Assembly: GCA_031397815.1 (NCBI GenBank)
Contig: JANNMJ010000112.1
Span: forward strand, 1 to 47,953
DNA length: 47,953 nt
Direction: 5' to 3'
Origin: JANNMJ01 sp031397815
GTDB taxonomy: Bacteria; Bacteroidota; Bacteroidia; Cytophagales; Hymenobacteraceae
Shown: piece after piece, positions 42,958 through 47,953 of the stretch
Layout: the number at the start of each line of letters is the position of its first letter
How positions within the stretch are numbered: the first letter of the stretch is position 1
The notes under the pieces: model-generated
What the model saw: only the letters and a program-made list of their open reading frames with translations
The model's database searches: none
Told to the model about the DNA's origin: nothing
Program-made: the position numbers and the translations under genes

Positions 42958-43002
42958 CAGCCCGCATTCCTCGCTCCGTAAAGGAGGAGGGAATGCGGGC
43001 TG
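42958..43002. terminator. Hairpin between SPFH gene and ABC transporter gene
   Basis: A perfect 13-bp stem (42958-42970 with 42990-43002) lies 33 bp after the SPFH stop. T-runs are weak on both sides. Confidence 0.55.
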
Positions 43003-43090
43003 AATGTATTTAGGGGGAGAATAGGGGCAAAGCTGCGAAAGCCCGGGATTGCCCACCGCGTGTGCCCGGGGTAGATTTCTGCGAAATCAA

Positions 43091-43178
43091 CCCCGGGCTG
43101 TGGAAAATTACCCCGTTGGGGTTCCCCGATGCCGTGCCTAATGCGAACCCCAACGGGGTTCTTTTCCACAGCCCGGGG
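43091..43178. repeat. 33-bp inverted repeat (CCCCGGGCTGTGG arms)
   Basis: Arms 43091-43123 and 43146-43178 pair with about three mismatches, enclosing 22 bp. Each arm also contains an internal CCCC.TTGGGG palindrome. Confidence 0.9.
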
Positions 43179-43191
43179 TTGGCGGCGCTTT

Positions 43192-43287
43192 GCGCCGACT
43201 ACCCCGGGCCACACGCCGCGCCGACTACCCCGGGCCACACGCCGCGCCGACTACCCCGGGCCACACGCCGCGCCGACTACCCCGGGC
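43192..43287. repeat. 26-bp tandem direct repeats, 3.7 copies
   Basis: Units at 43192, 43218 and 43244 are identical and carry ACCCCGGGCCACACGCC. A partial fourth copy starts at 43270 and runs into TACCCCGGG. There are no spacers, so this is not CRISPR. Confidence 0.9.
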
Positions 43288-43316
43288 TACCCCGGGCCTC
43301 TTGGCTGAACGGCTGT

Positions 43317-45104
43317 CTAGTTAGCGCTCGGCACGGGCGCCGCCACCAACGGCTTCCGCTCGCCTACCTGCTGACGCCACATCGCGTAATACAGCCCTTT
43401 ATTATCGAGCAGCTCCTGATGACGGCCCGACTCGGCGATTTGACCGCGTTCGAGCACGAAGATGCGGTCGGCGTGGAGGACGGTGCTTAGGCGGTGGGCG
43501 ATGAGAATCGTGAGGTGTTGCCCGGAGGCCGACAGCTCGCGCACGGTGCGCGAGATTTCTTCTTCGGTGAGGGAATCGAGCGCGGAGGTGGCCTCGTCGA
43601 AGACCAAAAGTGCTGGTTCGCGCAGCAGGGCGCGGGCGATGCTGAGGCGCTGCTTCTCGCCGCCGCTCACCTTCACGCCGCCCTCGCCGATGACCGTATC
43701 GAGGCCGAGCGCGGCGCGGCTCAGGAGCGAGTGCGCCGCCGCTTGGTGCAGGGCGCGCAGAATCTGCTCGTCGGTGGCGTTGGGGGCCACGAAACGCATG
43801 TTCTCGCGGATGGTGCCAGCGAAGAGCTGCGGGTCTTGCGTCACGAACCCGATTTGCTCGCGCAGGGCGTCCAAGTCCAGCTCCGGGCCGGGGATGCCGT
43901 TGTAGAGAATCCGACCGTTGGCGGGCTGGTACAACCCGACGAGGAGCTTGACGAGCGTGGTTTTACCCGCGCCGCTCGGCCCGACGAACGCAATCGTCTC
44001 GCCGTGGCTCGCGCGGAACGAGATGTCGGTGAGGGCAGGGGAGGAGGCGGTTTGATGCTGGAACGTGACGTGCTCGAACGCGAACTCCTGCACCCGGTCG
44101 ATAGGGGTCGGGTGGGCGGGTTTGGCTTCGATTGGCGTATCGAGGATGGTGCGGAAGTTGGCGAGCGAGACTTCCGTTTCGCGGTACACGTTGATGATGT
44201 TGCCCAGCTCCTGCAACGGTCCGAAGATGAAGAACGAGTAGATGAAGAGCGAGAAGAACTCGCCGACGGTAATCTTCCCGCTGAACACCAGATACAGCAT
44301 CAGCAGCAGAATGGCGTTGCGCAGGAGGTTCACGCACGTGCCCTGCACGAACGCCAGCGACCGGATATACCGCACTTTCTTCAGCTCCAGCGCCAGAATC
44401 TTCTGCGTGACGCCGTTGAGGCGCTCCGTCTCCTGCTGCGCCAAGCCGAGGCTTTTTACCAGCTCGATATTCCGCAGCGATTCCGTCGTGGACCCCGCCA
44501 AGGCGGTCGTTTCCTTGACAATCGTCTGCTGCACTTTCTTGATGCGCTTGCTCAGCACCGACGACAGCACGCCCAGAACGGGAATTGTGAGGAAGTAAAT
44601 CGGCGCAATCAGCCAGTACACCGAGATGGCGTAGATGACGACGAACAGAATCCCGACGAGCGACGTGAACAGCAGGTTCACGCCCATATTGATGAGCTTC
44701 TCGACATCGGTGCGCACCTTCTGAAGCTTACCGAGCGTCTCGCCGGAGCGCTGGTCTTCAAACACCGAGTACGGCAGCTCCAGCGAGTGCCGCAAGCCGT
44801 CGGCGTACATCTGCGCGCCCAAGCGCTGGGTCACGACGTTGACGAAGTAATCCTGAAAGTTCTTCGCGATGCGCGAGACCATCGCGACGCCCATCGCCGC
44901 CAGAATCAGCAGCCCGGCGCCTTTCATAAAGCCCGCCGCGCCCATCTTCTGCTTGATATCGCCGGGCGCGTTGACGTACTCGTCGATGATGTGGCGGAAA
45001 ATCCACGGGTCGAGGAGGGAGAAAATCTGATTGACGGCCGCCAGCCCTAAAGCCAGCGCCACCAAGCCCGCATACGGGCGGAGGTAACGGTAGAGAATAT
45101 CCAC
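43317..45104 (-). CDS. ABC transporter, fused permease and ATPase
   Basis: A 595-residue half-transporter of the type I exporter (MsbA-like) group. Six membrane helices span about 10-300. The nucleotide-binding domain has GPSGAGKTT (375-383), the Q-loop in FVTQDPQLF (Gln423), signature VSGGEKQRL (480-484), Walker B LLVFDEATSALD (Glu505 region) and switch His537 (AHRLSTV). Start GTG at 45104 gives (V/M)DILYRYLRPYAGLV, aligning with the typical N-terminus; the frame to 45257 adds an untypical extension. The homodimer likely exports lipids or drugs; substrate unknown. A GACCTTTG element at 45208-45215 is its best promoter candidate. Confidence 0.92.
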   Translation of the reverse strand: MDILYRYLRPYAGLVALALGLAAVNQIFSLLDPWIFRHIIDEYVNAPGDIKQKMGAAGFMKGAGLLILAAMGVAMVSRIAKNFQDYFVNVVTQRLGAQMYADGLRHSLELPYSVFEDQRSGETLGKLQKVRTDVEKLINMGVNLLFTSLVGILFVVIYAISVYWLIAPIYFLTIPVLGVLSSVLSKRIKKVQQTIVKETTALAGSTTESLRNIELVKSLGLAQQETERLNGVTQKILALELKKVRYIRSLAFVQGTCVNLLRNAILLLMLYLVFSGKITVGEFFSLFIYSFFIFGPLQELGNIINVYRETEVSLANFRTILDTPIEAKPAHPTPIDRVQEFAFEHVTFQHQTASSPALTDISFRASHGETIAFVGPSGAGKTTLVKLLVGLYQPANGRILYNGIPGPELDLDALREQIGFVTQDPQLFAGTIRENMRFVAPNATDEQILRALHQAAAHSLLSRAALGLDTVIGEGGVKVSGGEKQRLSIARALLREPALLVFDEATSALDSLTEEEISRTVRELSASGQHLTILIAHRLSTVLHADRIFVLERGQIAESGRHQELLDNKGLYYAMWRQQVGERKPLVAAPVPSAN

Positions 45105-45207
45105 GGGAAGTAAGATTCGGGAGAAATGAGGATGTGCGGCCAGCGCACGAGCGGCCGTCACGGGGTGCTTAACAGCGGGCAGCCGGAAAAGGGCCCTTGC
45201 ACCGGTG

Positions 45208-45215
45208 CAAAGGTC
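45208..45215 (-). promoter_or_regulatory. -7-like element (GACCTTTG) for the ABC transporter
   Basis: The minus strand reads GACCTTTG, identical to the element before serB-serA, about 103 bp upstream of the GTG at 45104. The long leader makes it tentative. Confidence 0.4.
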
Positions 45216-45273
45216 AGGGTTAGGAAAGGATTCGGGGCGGGAGGCGCGGCGCCCCAACCGCGATCGAGTTGCC

Positions 45274-45298
45274 GTGGCCTGCTCTGTCCCAGAGACGG
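45274..45298. repeat. Degenerate copy of the dispersed palindrome arm
   Basis: It matches the left arm at 33764-33788 in the same orientation with about three differences; the core GCTCTGTCCCAGAGA is retained. Confidence 0.75.
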
Positions 45299-45434
45299 CG
45301 TGCAGACAGACGCAGCGTGCCGCATTTGCCGTATGAAATCGAACGGGCGCGCATCTTGGCGAGACGCTGTTACCTCGGGCTTTAGCTGGACGGCTTTCTA
45401 TCGCTCCACCGCCCTGAGCAAGAGGAATGTCTCG

Positions 45435-46880
45435 CTACTCCTTTACACGCAGCAGTGCATTAGTTTCCGTATCGAATCCCCAAATCTGGCCTTGAGCGCC
45501 AAATCCCCATTGCGTCGTCTGGGAAGAGGGAGATGCGTACTGACAGATAAGCAGCACCTGCGCATTCTGATCCAAGACGACATAATACATTTTGCCGCTG
45601 GAGTTGACCAGTAAGAAGACGTTTTCGTCGGTAGCCGTGGCCGCCTTTACGTTGAAGGATGCCACTGCTTCCGCATATTTTCCAACGAAGGTGTTTTTTT
45701 CAGTAAAATCCGGCAGGGTATACAGGCTGCCGGATTTCGTGTCGGCCAGCCGGTTTACATGTTGAAAAATCAGCCAGTGCCGGGCATATCGATATTCCGA
45801 AAACAGGTACGGATCGCGCAAACCGGTGAGCGAAGCGGGTAAGTGATTTTCTGGTCGTTGGGGCTCCGGTATCGGGCATAGTTCGGCGCCTAGATCATCG
45901 AGCCGCCCTTCAATTGGCACCTGCGTGGAGTAAGACGGCTGGTCGTAATGCATAATCGGAAAATGCCAGCTACGCCCCCGCCGCGTGACGCCGAAATACG
46001 GCTGTGCGTAAAAATCATTCCCTACCGGGAGTTCAATGTGGCGCCAATCGCGGGGCTGGCCTTGCGCCAGACGCACCAGAAAAAGCTCTGGCTCGTGTTC
46101 GACCCCCAACTTCCCATCGAACCGCTTGTACCGTGGATGCAGATACTCCACGATACCGAAGAGCGTATCCTGAAGAGTAAACATGTTTACGAGGGTCAGA
46201 TGACGCCGCCCCATCAGCTTGGGCTGCGCAATAATCTCCTTGGCTTCCTGCCATTGCGTTGTATCGCCGAACAGGCGTTGGTGCGCCCACGCCAACGGCC
46301 ACGCATTGGCCGAAACAACCGCCGAAGGCTTCCCGGCAGCCGCATCAACAAAGAGATACTGGCTAAAACGAGCATCGTAGATATAGGCGCCGGTGCTGGT
46401 CGGAAGCAGGGTGGTACCAGGCGAAAAAACGATGCTATCAGGCAGCAGCGCCTGAGTTTGAAACGTGACGGTCGGCTTGTCGGCCAATGCGTAATTGCGC
46501 CAGAACTGATACTGCGGATCACTCAACAGCTCCAGCGATAGTCGGGCGCGTAATGAACCATCGTCTTCCAGTACCGTCAGGCAGTGCTGGTTTTGAGGGT
46601 TAATTCGGGCGTAGATCGAATCGTTACAAATAATGCTCGCCGGTGGTATTCTGACCGACAACACCTCCGCCAGTAGCTTCGGTGCCTGCCGCCGGTCACG
46701 GGAGCGCATTACGAATTTAAAGGATGCAAACTCAGGCAATGATTTCAGTTGATTTGAAATCATCATGCAATGCGCACAGTCGGCAGCGTTAAAGCCAACA
46801 TATACTTGTTTGGCTTGGGCAGGGTTTAGTAGCCAATTGCCAAAAAAAATCAGTAGCAAAAAGGCAGATTTGTAACGCAT
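45435..46880 (-). CDS. Secreted protein: thioredoxin-like N-domain plus beta-rich body
   Basis: A 481-residue protein starting MRYKSAFLLLIFFGNWLLNP with a signal peptide ending AQA. Residues 24-125 look like a thioredoxin fold: VYVGFNAADCAHCMMISNQL with a CAHC redox-type motif (Cys35, Cys38), SVRIPPASIICNDSIY, and LTVLEDDGSLRARLSLELL. The remaining 350 residues are beta-rich with repeated aromatic strands (GAYIYDARFSQYLFVDA, GIVEYLHPRYKRFDG, ENVFLLVNSSGKMYYVVLD, GQIWGFDTETNALLRV), suggesting a propeller. GC is lower than in most of the window. No redox partner or MauE-like gene is visible. The redox role is inference from CxxC; family not recognised. Confidence 0.75.
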   Translation of the reverse strand: MRYKSAFLLLIFFGNWLLNPAQAKQVYVGFNAADCAHCMMISNQLKSLPEFASFKFVMRSRDRRQAPKLLAEVLSVRIPPASIICNDSIYARINPQNQHCLTVLEDDGSLRARLSLELLSDPQYQFWRNYALADKPTVTFQTQALLPDSIVFSPGTTLLPTSTGAYIYDARFSQYLFVDAAAGKPSAVVSANAWPLAWAHQRLFGDTTQWQEAKEIIAQPKLMGRRHLTLVNMFTLQDTLFGIVEYLHPRYKRFDGKLGVEHEPELFLVRLAQGQPRDWRHIELPVGNDFYAQPYFGVTRRGRSWHFPIMHYDQPSYSTQVPIEGRLDDLGAELCPIPEPQRPENHLPASLTGLRDPYLFSEYRYARHWLIFQHVNRLADTKSGSLYTLPDFTEKNTFVGKYAEAVASFNVKAATATDENVFLLVNSSGKMYYVVLDQNAQVLLICQYASPSSQTTQWGFGAQGQIWGFDTETNALLRVKE

Positions 46881-47143
46881 TAAGAACTGGGCAAAAAATC
46901 AGATGAGCCAACCTTATTAAAAAGACCTTTTTGCCACGAGACTAACGATCTTCCCTCTGACTTGCGACGCATTACAATGCCTAATGCATTTGACAGCCAG
47001 CCAACTCGTCGTCAACATAACCACGCTAGCTACAGCAGTGTCTTGCATTACAGATTAGCGAAAGTCTCGTAAAGCTACAGCAAAGCTGTGAAGCCAGCGA
47101 CGAAGTTTTTTCGCTATCTGGCTTCACAGTTTTGCCTGATCAC
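46881..47143. other. AT-richer gap with terminator hairpin
   Basis: There is no gene. It holds the terminator of the gene at 47144 and the promoter region of the gene at 46880. The word AGCTACAGCA occurs twice (about 47030 and 47070). Confidence 0.5.
47075..47134 (-). terminator. Terminator of the cysteine-repeat protein gene
   Basis: A 17-bp stem (47081-47097 with 47118-47134, one mismatch) has an inner AGCGA/TCGCT extension. On the minus strand it exits through GCTTTGCTG. It lies 10 bp after the stop at 47144. Confidence 0.65.
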
Positions 47144-47743
47144 TTAAGGGACGTAGACAACAGGAGTAATATTGTGAAATTCATACATCTCTTCTCCCGA
47201 AACCGAGGTTGACTTTGAGCTAAAGCTATCGGCCATGAACTCGACCTTTGCATTCGGATCCCCCCCACTGCTCACATCCAACTTATTCCGAAGGTTAACA
47301 GTGATGCGGATACACTCACCTTCAGTGCCACGGCATCGGACGGTATTTGACAAATCACCAGGCTCGTTTGCCTGACGTTTGCCTCTTATCACTACAGGCG
47401 CTTCTGCCGGATTTGGAACTACCTCATTAAATACATAGCGCAACTGGTCTTCTTTGGCTTCCTGTGTTTGATAGCCTTTAGCAGTCATGACTTCGCACTC
47501 AGTTCCTTGTTCACTGACAGTATTTACGTGCAGTTGTTGTGTAAATCGGTCAATTACGAGCGTTAAACATCTTCCTCTTACTGCTCGACACCAAGCAGAG
47601 TTTCCCTCCATAGCATTCAGCCGACCAATGATGTCGATCTGGGTAGCAGGAATGTATGGACGAGAAGTTGTGGAATCGGATTGCGCTTCTGCAACTTGGC
47701 TGAGCAGGCACAAAATAGCTGTGCCGTAGAGACTTTTTTTCAT
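47144..47743 (-). CDS. Secreted protein with duplicated Cys-rich beta unit
   Basis: A 199-residue protein starting MKKSLYGTAILCLLSQVAEA (signal peptide). Two related halves are visible. The first has WCRAVRGRCLTLVIDRFTQQ and VFNEVVP (Cys52, Cys59). The second has VRCRGTEGECIRITVNLRNK and EFHNITPVV (Cys137, Cys144). Both share the pattern C-R-x3-G-x-C followed by a hydrophobic strand. Two further Cys lie in the signal region and at GTECEVM. The base composition is AT-richer than the core genes. No family is recognised; an extracytoplasmic beta-structured role is a guess. Confidence 0.7.
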   Translation of the reverse strand: MKKSLYGTAILCLLSQVAEAQSDSTTSRPYIPATQIDIIGRLNAMEGNSAWCRAVRGRCLTLVIDRFTQQLHVNTVSEQGTECEVMTAKGYQTQEAKEDQLRYVFNEVVPNPAEAPVVIRGKRQANEPGDLSNTVRCRGTEGECIRITVNLRNKLDVSSGGDPNAKVEFMADSFSSKSTSVSGEEMYEFHNITPVVYVP

Positions 47744-47875
47744 TGCAACAAAAGTTTGAATAAGGCAAATTTTTCGGCATTTGCTAAGGCCTGAAGTGCA
47801 TTCGCAATGGCATCGACGTTTTGCAGGGCGGTGTCTAGGTGCTAGTGCATCAATTAGGGGCGAACATTTGCCCTT
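47744..47875. other. Gap before the IS30-type gene
   Basis: There is no gene. The last 40 bases contain AGGGGCGAACATTTGCCCT, a short palindrome that may lie inside the left terminal inverted repeat of the insertion sequence that follows. Confidence 0.4.
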
Positions 47876-47953
47876 ATGTCGTACACGCGATTAACCCATC
47901 CGGAGCGCGAGGAAATTGCGCTTGGCCTTGCTGCTGGCCGCACCAGCGCCCAG
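47835..47953 (+). mobile_element. Left end of an IS30-type insertion sequence (partial)
   Basis: The start of the transposase frame at 47876 is preceded by an AT-rich, imperfectly palindromic stretch (about 47840-47875), typical of an IS terminus. The exact boundary and target duplication cannot be seen because the right end is outside the window. Confidence 0.4.
47876..47953 (+). CDS. IS30-family transposase, N-terminal fragment (cut by window edge)
   Basis: An ATG at 47876 opens a frame of 26 codons that continues off the end. The translation begins MSYTRLTHPEREEIALGLAA and continues GRTSAQ. This matches the opening helix-turn-helix of IS30-type transposases (pattern YT.LT..ER..I..L...G.S..EIA). 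The short upstream palindrome fits an IS end. Completeness cannot be judged. Confidence 0.6.
   Translation, partial: MSYTRLTHPEREEIALGLAAGRTSAQ

Larger units (their letters stand above)
42926..43316. other. Gene-free region packed with palindromes and direct repeats
   Basis: It contains a terminator-like stem (42958-43002), a long inverted repeat (43091-43178) and 26-bp direct repeats (43192-43287). No gene is seen. Confidence 0.8.
45105..45434. other. Gap with a divergent repeat copy; no gene seen
   Basis: This 330-bp gap contains the ABC transporter promoter candidate (45208-45215, minus strand) and a degenerate arm of the dispersed palindrome (45274-45298, core GCTCTGTCCCAGAGA). Codon-like patterns beyond that are weak. 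Base composition becomes AT-richer toward its right end. Confidence 0.6.

Noticed and set aside
43192..43287. CRISPR array
   Set aside because: The 26-bp units abut without spacers.
1..47953. tRNA, rRNA, prophage or plasmid replication genes
   Set aside because: No cloverleaf with a TpsiC-like arm, no rRNA landmark and no phage structural or replication gene was recognised in the gaps or frames.

Overview
The window reads as chromosomal DNA of a GC-rich member of the Bacteroidota, most likely a Hymenobacter-like Cytophagales. The grounds are: three secreted proteins ending in type IX secretion (T9SS) sorting domains; a TonB-dependent receptor with an N-terminal carboxypeptidase-like domain; Bacteroidota-type -7 promoter elements (TAnnTTTG) in place of clear Shine-Dalgarno sites; tandem ferritin-like genes of a kind common in that group; and a beta-propeller sensor kinase. 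Genus-level placement is inference. There is no phage, plasmid origin, CRISPR array, rRNA or tRNA that I can see.

Layout. 1-7100 (minus strand): a beta-roll repeat protein, a T9SS cargo protein and a TonB-dependent receptor. 7532-13357: bestrophin channel, small secreted protein, dxs, scpA and a UPF0104 membrane protein. 13380-18056 (minus): glycosyltransferase plus two ferritin-like pairs; the distal pair (14543-16228) is a diverged copy of the proximal pair (16398-18056) and has lost most metal ligands. 18346-23192 (plus): solitary batD, a repeat-rich 550-bp gap, aroC, xseA-xseB. 23329-30808 (minus): propeller histidine kinase, T9SS propeller protein, M13 peptidase lipoprotein. 31081-36468: STAS-like protein, a SerB-SerA fusion, membrane-anchored metallo-beta-lactamase-fold hydrolase, a low-complexity membrane protein, a DUF2721 protein. 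36914-45104: Lys/Ala-rich secreted protein, large S8 protease with T9SS tail, small membrane protein, unknown protein plus SPFH protein, ABC exporter. 45435-47953: AT-richer accessory end with two unfamiliar secreted proteins and the start of an IS30-type transposase cut by the window edge.

The genes are mostly independent units: isoprenoid (dxs), aromatic amino acid (aroC) and serine (serB-serA) biosynthesis, chromosome condensation (scpA), DNA repair (xseAB), and an envelope/secretion set. The most notable non-gene signals are palindromic repeats in almost every longer intergenic gap, and several genes whose start codon lies only 4-5 nt after the -7 promoter element, which predicts leaderless mRNAs. 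The least familiar protein-level signals are the ferritin-like pair that seems to have become non-catalytic and sits in an apparent operon with a glycosyltransferase, and the secreted proteins next to the IS30 end.
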